Shown here piece by piece: positions 45,347 to 54,130 of a DNA stretch of 64,000 nt; the stretch's first letter is position 1; each line of letters begins with the position of its first letter. The notes under the pieces were generated by a model. The model searched no databases. It was not told where the DNA came from and was given only the letters and a program-made list of their open reading frames with translations. The stretch covers positions 593,418-657,417 of the forward strand of contig NZ_JBBCAT010000001.1 of the NCBI RefSeq assembly GCF_037203705.1, in the 5' to 3' direction. This DNA comes from Prosthecomicrobium sp. N25 (lineage in GTDB: Bacteria; Pseudomonadota; Alphaproteobacteria; Rhizobiales; Ancalomicrobiaceae). Position numbers and translations under genes: made by a program.

Positions 45347-46459
45347 TCACTCCGCCTCCGACGTCCAGCGGACCAGCTCCGTCGCCGCCTTGCCGAAGGC
45401 GGCGTCGAGCGCCCGGGCCGCGGAGGCGGAGTCCGCGCCCGCCACCGGGGCCGTTTGCTTGAAGAGGCGCGCGGCCTTGATCTTGCCGTCGGAATCGAGG
45501 AGCCGCGCCGCGAACTCCACCAGAGCCGTCTTGTCCGGCTGCGAGACCTGGAAGTTCCGGATGTCGAGCGAGAGCTGGACCTCCGCGGACCCGAGATCGC
45601 TCGGTCGCGAGACGCTGTCGATCTGGCCGGCGTTCTCGAAGCTCTGGATGACCTTCGCCTGCAGCATCTTGGGGATCGAGTCGCTCCACTGGCCCTCTTC
45701 CAGCGGCGTGCGCTCCCCGGCCTGCGGGCTGACCAGAACCTTCTGGGTGTCGAACACCACGAGCGCGGTCGGCTCGGCGACCGTCACCTTGCCGGCCGGC
45801 GCCTTGACGGGCGGATCGAAGGAGGCCGGGGCCGTCAGGTCGTAGACCACGGGCGGCTTCTTGGCGCTGCTGCCGACCATGCGCTCCAGGCCCGCCGCGA
45901 TGTTGTCGAGCCGTTCCGAGTTGCGCGCGAGCGCCTCCGCGAAGGTGCCGAACTTGACGATGGCGTTGTTCAGTGGCTCAGCGTTCTCGGCCAGGATCAG
46001 GTCGAGCTTCTTGAGCGCGCTACCGGCCGACCGCGTCAGCGTCTCCGTGGCGTTCGGGTCGGCGTCGAGCAGCGGCGGCCGTCCGGCCTGCCCGACGGCG
46101 AGCGGGCCCGTGCCGCCGCTGAGCAGGATGGAGGGCGAGCCCATCAGCCCTTGCGTCTCCACCGCGATCTGCGTGTCGGTGTGGATCGGCGTCCCCCGGT
46201 TGACCGAGACCGTAGCCTGCACGCGCGAGCTGTCCTCCGGGACGAGGCTGAGATCGAGCACCTCGCCTACACGGATCCCGTTGAAGAGCACAGATGACCC
46301 CGGCCTGAGCCCCGAGACCGATCCGGCGAAGCGGATCTGGTAGACCGACTGTTCGCCCAGCCCGCCCGTCGTGTGCATCCAGAACACGAACAGGAAGGCC
46401 GCGCCAATGACTGCCAGCGTGAAGGCCCCGATGATCCCGTATCGCGCGTCCGTTTCCAT
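45347..46459 (-). CDS. MlaD-type MCE protein with C-terminal ABC-type auxiliary (PqiC-like) domain
   Basis: Protein of 370 residues. One N-terminal membrane helix (about residues 8-30) is followed by an MCE domain (VYQIRFAGSVSGLRPGSSVLFNGIRVGEV) and a helical stretch to about 205. A second domain then runs from YDLTAPASF to the end (VVFDTQKVLVSPQ, WSDSIPKMLQAKVIQSFE), matching ABC_trans_aux lipoproteins, here joined without a lipobox. It is the periplasmic part of a phospholipid shuttle between the membranes. It follows mlaF by nine bp. Confidence 0.87.
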   Translation of the reverse strand: METDARYGIIGAFTLAVIGAAFLFVFWMHTTGGLGEQSVYQIRFAGSVSGLRPGSSVLFNGIRVGEVLDLSLVPEDSSRVQATVSVNRGTPIHTDTQIAVETQGLMGSPSILLSGGTGPLAVGQAGRPPLLDADPNATETLTRSAGSALKKLDLILAENAEPLNNAIVKFGTFAEALARNSERLDNIAAGLERMVGSSAKKPPVVYDLTAPASFDPPVKAPAGKVTVAEPTALVVFDTQKVLVSPQAGERTPLEEGQWSDSIPKMLQAKVIQSFENAGQIDSVSRPSDLGSAEVQLSLDIRNFQVSQPDKTALVEFAARLLDSDGKIKAARLFKQTAPVAGADSASAARALDAAFGKAATELVRWTSEAE

Positions 46460-46468
46460 CGTCGAGCC

Positions 46469-47263
46469 TCAGGCCGGCTGTGTTGCGTGGGGGCGCCCCA
46501 GGCCATGCGCCCGCTCACTGCGGAAGTAGGATCGAACCCAGGGATGCTCGCAGGCGAGCATGGTGTCCAGGGTTCCGATGGCCACGATCCGGCCGCCGGC
46601 CAGCGCCGCGATGCGGTCCGAGACCTTCGCGAGGCTGTCGAGATCGTGCGTCACCATGAAGACCGTCAGTCCCAGCGTCCGCTGGAGCTGCCGGATCAGC
46701 ATGTCGAACTCCGTGGCGGCGATCGGGTCGAGCCCCGAGGTGGGCTCGTCCAGGAAGACGATCTCCGGGTCGAGCGCCAGCGCCCGCGCCAGGGCCACCC
46801 GCTTGATCATGCCGCCCGAGAGCTCGGACGGGAACTTGCCGGCATCGTCCGGACCGAGCCCGACCATCTCCAGCTTGGCGGAGGCCACCTCGCGCATGAG
46901 CCGGTCCGACAGGTCGAGATATTCGCGCATCGGAAACTGGATGTTCTCGAGCACGGTCAGCGACGAAAACAGCGCCCCGTGCTGGAACAGCACGCCCCAG
47001 CGCCGCTCCAGGGCCCTGTGCCCCTCCCTATCGGCGGCGTCGTCCACGTCGACGCCCAGGATCTCGATCCGCCCCTTCCGTTTCGGGACGAGGCCGATCA
47101 TGGTCCTGAGCAGCACGGACTTGCCGCCGCCCGACGCGCCCACGAGCCCAAGGATCTCCCCGCGCCGGACCTCCAGGTCGAGCCCGTCGAGCACCGTGCG
47201 CGGTCCGAAGCCGACCGTCAGCCCTTCGACGCTGATCGCGAGTCCGTCGGTCCGGAGGGCCAT
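46469..47263 (-). CDS. mlaF: ABC transporter ATPase, MlaF-type
   Basis: ATPase of 264 residues for the Mla lipid transporter. Walker A GASGGGKS is at residues 42-49, QHGALFSSLTVLENI is the MlaF-type Q-loop, the signature is ELSGGMIKRVALARAL, and Walker B is EIVFLDEPTSGLDP. ATG 47263 lies five bp after the mlaE stop. It works with the MlaE-type permease and the MlaD-type protein of the same operon. Confidence 0.92.
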   Translation of the reverse strand: MALRTDGLAISVEGLTVGFGPRTVLDGLDLEVRRGEILGLVGASGGGKSVLLRTMIGLVPKRKGRIEILGVDVDDAADREGHRALERRWGVLFQHGALFSSLTVLENIQFPMREYLDLSDRLMREVASAKLEMVGLGPDDAGKFPSELSGGMIKRVALARALALDPEIVFLDEPTSGLDPIAATEFDMLIRQLQRTLGLTVFMVTHDLDSLAKVSDRIAALAGGRIVAIGTLDTMLACEHPWVRSYFRSERAHGLGRPHATQPA

Positions 47264-47268
47264 GCCGG

Positions 47269-48384
47269 TCACATCCCGATCGAGGCGAAGAAGATCGCGA
47301 AGATGCCGTCGAGCACGATCACGAGGAAGATCGACTTGACGACGGAGGCGGTGGTCCGCAGGCCCAGGGACTCCGCGCTGCCCTTGACCTTGATGCCCTC
47401 GCTGCAGGCGACCGTGCCGATCACCAGCGCCATAAAGGGCGCCTTGATCATGCCGACGTTGAAATGCGTCAGCGAGATCGCCTCCTTGAGCCGCGCCACG
47501 AAGATCGTCTGGTCCATGCCGCCGTAGAACCAGGCGACCAGCAGGCCGCCGTAGAGGGCGGCCATGGAGCCTATGAAAGCCAGGATCGGCAGGCCGATGA
47601 CCAGGGCCAGGACGCGCGGCAGGATCAGGATCTCGATCGGGTCGCGGCCCATCGTGCTGAGCGCGTCGATCTCCTCGCGCATCTTCATCGAGCCGAGCTC
47701 GGCCGTGTAGGAGCTTCCCGACCGCCCCGCCACCATGATGGCGACGATCAGCACGCCGATCTCGCGGAGCACCAGGATGCCGACCATGTCGACGACGTAG
47801 TCCTCGGCGCCGAACTTGCGGAAATGGAAGAAGCCCTGCTGGGCGATGATCCCGCCGATCAGGAAGGTGACCAGCACGATGATCGGAACGGCCTGCAGCG
47901 CCACCCGGTCGAGGTGATGGACGAGCGCGGTCAGCCGGAGTCGGGCCGGCCGGACGACGGCCTTGACGAACACGGTCGCGATCGCGCCCAGCATGGCCAC
48001 GAACCCGCCGAGGTCGGTGCCCACCTCGGCCATGGAGAGCCCGACGCGTCCGAGCCACGCCAGCGGACCGCGGGCGGGCGGCGGCATGGTGCTCTGCCGG
48101 CGGTTCGCCTGCGCCACCTTTTCGTAGAGACCGCGGAAGTCGTCCTTCAGACCGCTGAGCTCCGCGCTCCCCGCGCTGCGGACGAGCCGCTCCACCAGCC
48201 AGGCCCCGAAGGTGTCGAGCTCGCCGATCCCGGCCACGTCGACCGCCAGGGCGCGCGCCCGGCGCGCCTCGACCCCGCCGACAAGCGGCTCGAGCACCGA
48301 CGCGTTCGCCGCCGTCCAGGCGCCGCGCGCCCTGACGGCGATGCGGTCGCCCTCTGCGGTCCAGTCGAGAAGCCCTTCGGCCAA
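47269..48384 (-). CDS. mlaE: MlaE-type permease with N-terminal STAS domain
   Basis: Protein of 371 residues. Residues 1-95 form a STAS-like domain (VDVAGIGELDTFGAWLVERL), which in E. coli is the separate protein MlaB; the rest is the MlaE permease (GGIIAQQGFFHFRKFGAE, VAGRSGSSYTAELGSMK, LGLRTTASVVKSIF). The fusion is typical of alphaproteobacteria. The start is TTG at 48384 with GGAGCAGG upstream; no better start is near the STAS N-terminus. It follows the secreted protein gene by 29 bp. Confidence 0.9.
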   Translation of the reverse strand: MAEGLLDWTAEGDRIAVRARGAWTAANASVLEPLVGGVEARRARALAVDVAGIGELDTFGAWLVERLVRSAGSAELSGLKDDFRGLYEKVAQANRRQSTMPPPARGPLAWLGRVGLSMAEVGTDLGGFVAMLGAIATVFVKAVVRPARLRLTALVHHLDRVALQAVPIIVLVTFLIGGIIAQQGFFHFRKFGAEDYVVDMVGILVLREIGVLIVAIMVAGRSGSSYTAELGSMKMREEIDALSTMGRDPIEILILPRVLALVIGLPILAFIGSMAALYGGLLVAWFYGGMDQTIFVARLKEAISLTHFNVGMIKAPFMALVIGTVACSEGIKVKGSAESLGLRTTASVVKSIFLVIVLDGIFAIFFASIGM

Positions 48385-48413
48385 GTCCTGCTCCCTGCGG
48401 GGCCGACCCCCGC

Positions 48414-48938
48414 TCAGCCCTTCCGGTCGAGCGTGATGTTGACCTGCGTCAGCTCCGTCCCCGGCGACCGGATGGTCACGGCCTGCTTGTTCCCGCGCGT
48501 GGCGATCGAGATCGAGGCCGAGAAGTTCGGGCTCTGCACCGCGGCGCGGATTTCGCCCTTGTCGCGGATCTTGCCGGTGATCTTGCCCTCGAGGTTGCGC
48601 GTCACCTCCATCCAGGTGCCGGTGATGTTGCCGCCGTCATACTCGACGCCGCTGCGCAGCTCGAAATTGTAGTTGTCGCTGGTGCAGGCCAGGTTCTGCT
48701 GCAGGCTCGACCCGTCGCGGTCCACCTGGTAGGTCGCCCGGCAGCGCAGCCGCTCCGTGTTGCCGTTCTGCAGCGTGATCGTGCCGCTGCCCTGCCAGTT
48801 GCCCTTCAGGGCCGTGAACGGGCTCTCGCTCGCCTCGGCGGCCGCCTGGGCCGCGGCGCCGGACGCGGTCGCGAGGGCGAGGCCGCAGAGGACGGCCGCG
48901 GTCGCCGCAGGCCTCCCGAGGGCGTTGTGGAACGTCAT
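48414..48938 (-). CDS. Secreted hypothetical protein
   Basis: Protein of 174 residues with a clear signal peptide (hydrophobic core AAVLCGLALATASGAAAQ, cleaved near residue 33). The mature part is beta-rich and repeats a GTI/GTW pattern (KGNWQGSGTITLQNGNTERLRC, then NITGTWMEV and GKITGKIRDKG), with two cysteines that could pair (RLRCRAT, LACTSD). I cannot name the family; a small lipocalin-like or calycin-type barrel is possible. It has an excellent GAGGAGG site and sits 29 bp ahead of mlaE, which suggests an envelope role. Position and signal peptide are the only functional hints. Confidence 0.75.
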   Translation of the reverse strand: MTFHNALGRPAATAAVLCGLALATASGAAAQAAAEASESPFTALKGNWQGSGTITLQNGNTERLRCRATYQVDRDGSSLQQNLACTSDNYNFELRSGVEYDGGNITGTWMEVTRNLEGKITGKIRDKGEIRAAVQSPNFSASISIATRGNKQAVTIRSPGTELTQVNITLDRKG

Positions 48939-49330
48939 GAAAAGCCTCCTCAAGTCTCTAGCCTTGCTGTCCGCCGGACCATGACCGCCCAAGCGGGCGG
49001 CACTGTGTCCTGGCCGTCGGATCCCGGGCCCGGGGCAGTCGTTCGGCGGTTGGCCGCGGGGCGGTTTCGAATGGGGTGGTCCTCGTAGGGGCGCTCGAAC
49101 GACCGGTCCCGGGCTCGTCGAGTCCGTTCCGATCGCCTGCGCGGCCCCGTTTCAGACTGGCGAGCGCCGAAAGGCTAGTCAAATACCCGTGTATGGCCGG
49201 AAGTTCCTCATAACCGATTCGCGTAGCATGGAGCGACGCCGATATGACACGGTCCTGTCCCGGCTTGACCGCGACCGTCCGGATCGGCCTTCCTGGGCGC
49301 GGCGCAGGAAACGGAGGCGGGCGGCTTTCC
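48939..49330. other. Spacer between the Mla operon and the PLD-type synthase gene
   Basis: About 390 bp without a convincing gene. It should hold two divergent promoters. CCGCCC (48985-48990) and GGGCGG (48995-49000) form a short hairpin with a four-base loop. The part around 49170-49215 is less GC-rich (GTCAAATACCCGTGTATGG) and may be the PLD gene promoter. I see no RNA gene. Confidence 0.4.
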
Positions 49331-50791
49331 ATGGCGATCCACGATGCGGTCGTCGACGTGATGTCCGCCTACTGGCCGCACATCACCGGTGCTGTGGCGC
49401 TCGTCCTCGGTGCCGCGACCTCCGTCCACGCCATCATGACCAAGCAGGACGTGCGCGCCGCCACCGCCTGGACGGGCGTGATCCTGCTGTCCCCCATCCT
49501 GGGCGCGGTCGTCTACATCGTCTTCGGCGTGAACCGCGTCCGGCGGGAGACCCGCCTCAAGGGTCGCGAGGAGAGCCTGGAACGGATAGCGGCCGCCGGC
49601 GGCCGCCCGTCCGCGGCGGCCGGCACCGTGCCGGAGGGCCTGGCGCCCCTGCGCCGGCTCGGCGATACGGTTGCGGCCTTCCCGCTGCGCCCCGGCGTCG
49701 CCGTGGAGCCGCTCGCGACCGGAGACGACGCCTACGGCGCGATGCTCGCCGCCATCGACGGGGCGTCGTCCTGGGTCCTGCTGGAGACCTACATTTTCGA
49801 CGACGACCGCATCGGAGCGCTCTTCGCCGAGACGCTCGGGGCGGCGGTCGCCCGCGGGGTCTCGGTCCGCGTCCTCGTCGACGCGATCGGGTCCCGCTAT
49901 TCGCGCCCCCCGATCACGCGCCGCCTCGCCGACCTCGGGATCCGGCATGCGCTGTTCATGGACGGCATGCTCGGCCTGAGGCTCGCCTACGCCAACCTGC
50001 GCACCCACCGCAAGATCATGATCGTCGATGGCCGCGAGGCATTCATGGGCGGCATGAACATCCGCCAGTCCTTCTCCGCCCGGATCGCCGGGGAAGGGGC
50101 GGGTCGAGACGCCCATTTCCGCGTCGCCGGTCCGGTCGTCGAGGACCTCGGCACCGTCTTCGCGCAGGACTGGCTCTTCTCCACCGGCGAGGAACTGCCG
50201 CTCGACGCGATCTTCGCCGGCACGGCCGCCCACCGTCCCGGGTCAGCGCTCGCCCGGGCCGTCCCCTCCGGGCCGGACCAGCACCTCGAATGCACCCATC
50301 GCATGATCCTCGGGGCGCTCTCCGTGGCCCGCGAGCGGGTCCTTGTCGCCTCGCCCTACTTCCTCCCCGACCGGCGGCTGGTCGCCGCCTTCGCGATCGC
50401 GGCCGGGCGCGGGGTCCGGGTCGACATCGTCCTGCCCGGCGAGAACAACCTCCGCCTCGTCGACAGCGCCATGCAGGCCCAGCTCGACCAGATTCTCGCC
50501 GGTGGCTGCCGGGTCTGGCGGTCCACCGGCCGGTTCGACCATGCCAAGCTGATGGCCGTCGACGACGCCTGGGCCTATGTCGGTTCCTCCAACCTCGACC
50601 CCCGCAGCCTGCGCCTGAACTTCGAGATCGACCTGGAGGTCTACGATCCGGCCCTCGCCGCCTGGATCGCCCGCCATGTGCTCGACCGGATCGCCACGGC
50701 CGAAGAGATGACCCGCGAGGGGCTCGCGGCGCGGCCCTTCCTGCTCCGGCTGCGCGACCGGACCGTGTGGCTCGCCTCACCCTACCTCTGA
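49331..50791 (+). CDS. Phospholipase D-family cardiolipin synthase-like protein
   Basis: Protein of 486 residues. Two N-terminal membrane helices (about residues 12-30 and 42-62) precede two PLD domains with HKD motifs: THRKIMIVDG near residue 226 (followed by FMGGMN) and DHAKLMAVDD near 403 (followed by VGSSN). This is the Cls architecture; it would condense two phosphatidylglycerols into cardiolipin. I chose ATG 49331; an in-frame ATG at 49244 would add a glycine- and arginine-rich tail not typical of Cls. It is divergent from the Mla operon, another phospholipid function. Confidence 0.87.
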   Translation: MAIHDAVVDVMSAYWPHITGAVALVLGAATSVHAIMTKQDVRAATAWTGVILLSPILGAVVYIVFGVNRVRRETRLKGREESLERIAAAGGRPSAAAGTVPEGLAPLRRLGDTVAAFPLRPGVAVEPLATGDDAYGAMLAAIDGASSWVLLETYIFDDDRIGALFAETLGAAVARGVSVRVLVDAIGSRYSRPPITRRLADLGIRHALFMDGMLGLRLAYANLRTHRKIMIVDGREAFMGGMNIRQSFSARIAGEGAGRDAHFRVAGPVVEDLGTVFAQDWLFSTGEELPLDAIFAGTAAHRPGSALARAVPSGPDQHLECTHRMILGALSVARERVLVASPYFLPDRRLVAAFAIAAGRGVRVDIVLPGENNLRLVDSAMQAQLDQILAGGCRVWRSTGRFDHAKLMAVDDAWAYVGSSNLDPRSLRLNFEIDLEVYDPALAAWIARHVLDRIATAEEMTREGLAARPFLLRLRDRTVWLASPYL

Positions 50792-50873
50792 CAGTGGTAA
50801 CGGTTCGTTAACCCTGCCTCCGTCACCCTGGCTCGGCCCGGACCCGAGGCCGGGCGGTTCGGGAGCCTCGCCG

Positions 50874-51728
50874 ATGGCGGAAACGGTTTGGCGCATGGAG
50901 CGCAACGCCAAGGCGCGAGCGCGCCTCGAGCGCAGCCTTCCGGCGGTCTTCCCCGCGCGGGTGCTCGCCTTCGCCCTGTCCCGCCCCTTCGTGCCGCCGA
51001 CCCCGCGGCTCGCCGTCGAATCCTACTGGCGCCACCATCCCCTGCGCGCCGACGCGCTGGCGCGCGCCCTGGCGGCTCGCACCGGCGCCCCCGAAGGCTG
51101 GACCTGGCGGATCGGCCTCGCGGGGCTGCCGGACACCTTCCGGGCCCCGCCCGCCCCCTGGCGCGAGCCCGCCCATGCGGTCGAGCCTGGCCGGTGCTGC
51201 GTCTGCGGGGCCGCGGTCTACCGCCTCGGCTGGCATCGCGACCTCTGGGGCGACGGACGCCTCAACCGCGTCGCCCGCTGGCACAGCTGCTGCGTCGCCG
51301 CCTGGAAGCTCTGGACCGCGCCCGTCGGGGCGCTCGACGCCCTCAAGCTGCGCCAGCGCCGGCGCTGCGCCGAGACCGGCGGCCGCCTCCTGCGCGGCGC
51401 CGAGGTCGACCACCGCGTCCCGCTCTTCGCGGTCTGGCGCGACCACCGCGACAAGCCCTGGCCGGACCTCCTCGACTATTGGGGCGTCCCCAACCTCGCG
51501 GTCGTCAACCGCACGGCCCATGCCGGCAAGACCGCCTCGGAGGCGACGCAGCGAGCCCTTCATCGGGGGTCCCGAAACGATACAACTCACGATTCGCAGG
51601 GCTGTCATGACACTGCCGTCACGAAACACCCGCGAAACAGACCTCCTTTATTAGCGGAAGCTTCGGAACTCGTTGCCGCAGTCGGCGCTCGGGGCAAAGG
51701 ACATCATGATCGAATTCGCGAGCGGTGA
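50874..51728 (+). CDS. HNH nuclease-like protein
   Basis: Protein of 284 residues. A zinc-knuckle-like RCCVCG near residue 108 and HSCCVAAW near 140 are followed by RRCAETGG, then EVDHRVPLF (near 179) and NLAVVNRTAHAGKT (near 210), which give the D-H...N...H spacing of an HNH beta-beta-alpha metal finger. The first 100 residues are helical and basic. Function is unknown. The last 55 or so residues (from about HRGSRNDTTH) look unlike a folded protein and lie over what seems to be the promoter of the next gene, so the real end may once have been earlier. It overlaps the next start by 23 bp. Confidence 0.68.
   Translation: MAETVWRMERNAKARARLERSLPAVFPARVLAFALSRPFVPPTPRLAVESYWRHHPLRADALARALAARTGAPEGWTWRIGLAGLPDTFRAPPAPWREPAHAVEPGRCCVCGAAVYRLGWHRDLWGDGRLNRVARWHSCCVAAWKLWTAPVGALDALKLRQRRRCAETGGRLLRGAEVDHRVPLFAVWRDHRDKPWPDLLDYWGVPNLAVVNRTAHAGKTASEATQRALHRGSRNDTTHDSQGCHDTAVTKHPRNRPPLLAEASELVAAVGARGKGHHDRIRER
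51602..51650 (+). promoter_or_regulatory. Possible promoter with Pho-box-like repeat upstream of the membrane/coiled-coil gene
   Basis: CTGTCATGACA followed directly by CTGCCGTCACG are two 11-base units (about 7 of 11 alike) resembling a PhoB box, though the second unit is a weak match. TTTATT at 51646-51651 could be a -10. It lies inside the 3' end of the HNH-like frame. Confidence 0.25.
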
Positions 51729-53556
51729 AATCCTGCGCGGCCCTGCCGCGGTGCTCAGGAGCGCCCTCGCCAAGAACGGCAAGTGGGCCTCCGGCGTCGC
51801 CGCCGTGGCCGGCTTCGTGGCCGATGTCCTGCAGCCGGTCGCGCCCTTCGCCGCCTATGTGTTCCTGCTCGGCGCCGTGGCCTGCCTCGTCCTCGCGACC
51901 GTCCTGTTCGCGCGCCTCCTCGCGGCCGACCGGGCCGCCCCGGCCCTGGTCTTCGCCCTTTTCGTGACCGTCGTCTCGGGCGGCCTCTGGCAGATGCAGC
52001 GGGCCGAGGCGGCCGAGGACGGTGTGGTGGCCAGCGTGGTCCCTGCCGTCGCCGACCTGCAGCGCCGCCTCGGCCTCGTCGCCGCCGACGTGGCCTCCGT
52101 CAGGCAGACGGTCGAGGGCGTGGCGGAGCGCGTCGCCCGCATCGAGGAGGGCGTCGGCGCCGCCGCCGGCTCCGTCGAGGGCCTCAAGGCCTCCGCCGAG
52201 ACCACCGGTCAGATCGTCCGCCACGCCGCTGCCGCGACCGATCGCGTCGAGACCCGGGTCGCGGCCGTCGCCGAGAGCCAGCGGCGGGTCGAGGAGACCG
52301 CCCGGTCGAGCGCCGAGCGCGCCGCCCGCAGCGCCGACAAGATCGCCTCGGTCGCCGACCGGCTGACCACCTCGATCGACGACATGACCCGCAGCTTCCA
52401 GGCGCTCTCCCAGGCCGGAGGCCTGGTCGCGGATCCGAAGACCGCCGCCGAGATCTACCATAACGCCCGGCTGACGGAGTCCCGCGGCGACGCGCTGGCG
52501 GCCCGCCGGGCCTACCTGCAGCTCGCCGCCCTCGACCTCGACGCCGTCGACACCTGGTCGCGCCTCGCCGCCCTCGTGCGCGTGCAGGACGGCCGTGCCG
52601 GCGCCCGCGAAGTCTTCGCGAATTTCGCCGGCCGCGCTGCCAGCCCCGCCTACGAACTCGTCTCCGCCTCGCTCTACGACGATGCCGAGCGCCGCCGCCG
52701 GGTCGAGATGTTCGTCGCGGCCCATCCGGACTACGGCCCGGGCTGGTACATGCTCGCCGACGAGGTGTCCGAGGCGCGCCTCGGCAGCCAGACCATCGCC
52801 GAGAAGCGCCGCGAGCGCGACAGCCTCGCCCGCTTCCTCGACGGCGACGAACGCGGCACGCTCGCCCGCCGGTTCCTCGACCGCACCATGCTGGCCGACT
52901 GGCTCGACTCCGCCCGGCGCCGCAAGCGCGCCCTCGACGCGCTCCTGGAAACCCAGCAGGTCGAGCCGCGCGCCATCTTCACCCGTAGCGGCAACGACTG
53001 GTCGGTCTATGTCCAGCTCCCCGAACCGGCAGTCGGCTTCGCGTACCGGCTCGGCGAGAGCGGCGCCTTCGTGCAGGCCGGCCCCGGCTTCGGCACGGAT
53101 CCCCGCACCGGCCGGCCGATGCCGAACACCAACATCTCCATCGTCCCGGGCGCGGAGCCGAAGGCCATCGAGGTGACCTACCTCGACCTGCGCGGCCAGG
53201 AGGCCGGGCCGTTCCGGATCCCCTTCGATCCGATGGCGGCCCTGGTCGGCCAGCAGAAGCAGGCGCTCGAGATGACCAAGGGCTCCTGGATCGCCTTCCG
53301 CGACTACAACGGCCTGCTCGTCTATACGAGCCACCTCGTCAGCTACCGCTGCACCATCGCCAAGGCCACCTACGGGCTCGACAGCCAGCCCGTCGACAAG
53401 GCGATCGAACTGCCCCCCTGCGACCCGAAGGACCCCTTTTCGGTCCCCGCGCCCGAAAAGACCTACTTCAAGGTCCCTCCCGCAACCCGCTCCATGACCG
53501 TCCGCCTCCAGTTCCGCGACGGCTCCATCGCCGAGTCGACCATCGCGCGGCGCTGA
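51706..53556 (+). CDS. Membrane protein with long coiled coil and TPR-like region, function unknown
   Basis: Protein of 616 residues. Two membrane helices (about 46-70 and 78-95) are followed by a long alanine/valine/arginine/glutamate-rich coiled coil (about 110-235; VRQTVEGVAERVARIEEGV is representative). A TPR-like helical pair (245-300; TAAEIYHNARLTESRGDALAARRAY) and a mixed C-terminal domain with two cysteines (VSYRCTIA, ELPPCDP) come next. It looks like an inner-membrane scaffold or sensor with no enzymatic motif. ATG 51706 follows AAAGGA. I do not recognise the family. Confidence 0.78.
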   Translation: MIEFASGEILRGPAAVLRSALAKNGKWASGVAAVAGFVADVLQPVAPFAAYVFLLGAVACLVLATVLFARLLAADRAAPALVFALFVTVVSGGLWQMQRAEAAEDGVVASVVPAVADLQRRLGLVAADVASVRQTVEGVAERVARIEEGVGAAAGSVEGLKASAETTGQIVRHAAAATDRVETRVAAVAESQRRVEETARSSAERAARSADKIASVADRLTTSIDDMTRSFQALSQAGGLVADPKTAAEIYHNARLTESRGDALAARRAYLQLAALDLDAVDTWSRLAALVRVQDGRAGAREVFANFAGRAASPAYELVSASLYDDAERRRRVEMFVAAHPDYGPGWYMLADEVSEARLGSQTIAEKRRERDSLARFLDGDERGTLARRFLDRTMLADWLDSARRRKRALDALLETQQVEPRAIFTRSGNDWSVYVQLPEPAVGFAYRLGESGAFVQAGPGFGTDPRTGRPMPNTNISIVPGAEPKAIEVTYLDLRGQEAGPFRIPFDPMAALVGQQKQALEMTKGSWIAFRDYNGLLVYTSHLVSYRCTIAKATYGLDSQPVDKAIELPPCDPKDPFSVPAPEKTYFKVPPATRSMTVRLQFRDGSIAESTIARR

Positions 53557-53565
53557 CGCGCCGCC

Positions 53566-54006
53566 TCAGTCCTCCGCCCGGAACGCGAAGCGCGCATAGC
53601 CCGCATACGTGAAGGCCATGGCGGCCAGCGAGCCCGCCACCAGCGCCGCCACCGGCGCGAGCCCGGGCACGGCCAGGAGCGCCGCCGCGTAGACGAGGTA
53701 GTTCAGCCCCGCGCCGGACGCCGCGACAATGCCGTAGCGGGCGCCCTCGCGCGCCAGCGCCGCCGCCCCCCGCGACGGGGCCCGGAACGTCAGGCTGCGG
53801 TTGAGGAGCCATGTGGCCGCGACGGCGATCGGGGCCGACAGCGCCCGCGCCGAGAAGGGGTCGAGCCCCGCCCGCGCGGTCAGCAGCCAGAGCAGGCCGG
53901 CATCGATCGCGAACCCTGCCCCGCCGGTCGCCCCGAAGGCCACGAGCCGCCGCAACGTCGGGCCGATCGGCCGGGATGCGGCCGGACTGTTGCTGACAGG
54001 TACCAC
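53566..54006 (-). CDS. GtrA-family membrane protein
   Basis: Protein of 146 residues with four hydrophobic helices. FGATGGAGFAIDAGLLWLL and ATWLLNRSLTFR are GtrA/DPMS_synth C-terminal domain blocks. Such proteins are thought to help move polyprenyl-linked sugars across the inner membrane. It starts with GTG 54006, preceded by GGAGGGG. The divergent GT-C-like gene 124 bp away could be its partner enzyme. Confidence 0.87.
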   Translation of the reverse strand: MVPVSNSPAASRPIGPTLRRLVAFGATGGAGFAIDAGLLWLLTARAGLDPFSARALSAPIAVAATWLLNRSLTFRAPSRGAAALAREGARYGIVAASGAGLNYLVYAAALLAVPGLAPVAALVAGSLAAMAFTYAGYARFAFRAED

Positions 54007-54130
54007 CCGGGCCCCTCCACGTCTTCGGCACGCCCGCCGAGCCGGCCCGCGCCATTCCGGTTTACCCTATCTTCACGGCCTTAATGTCGAGTAACTCCAA
54101 CACGTTCCGCCTGCCTCGCGAAGGGTCCCC

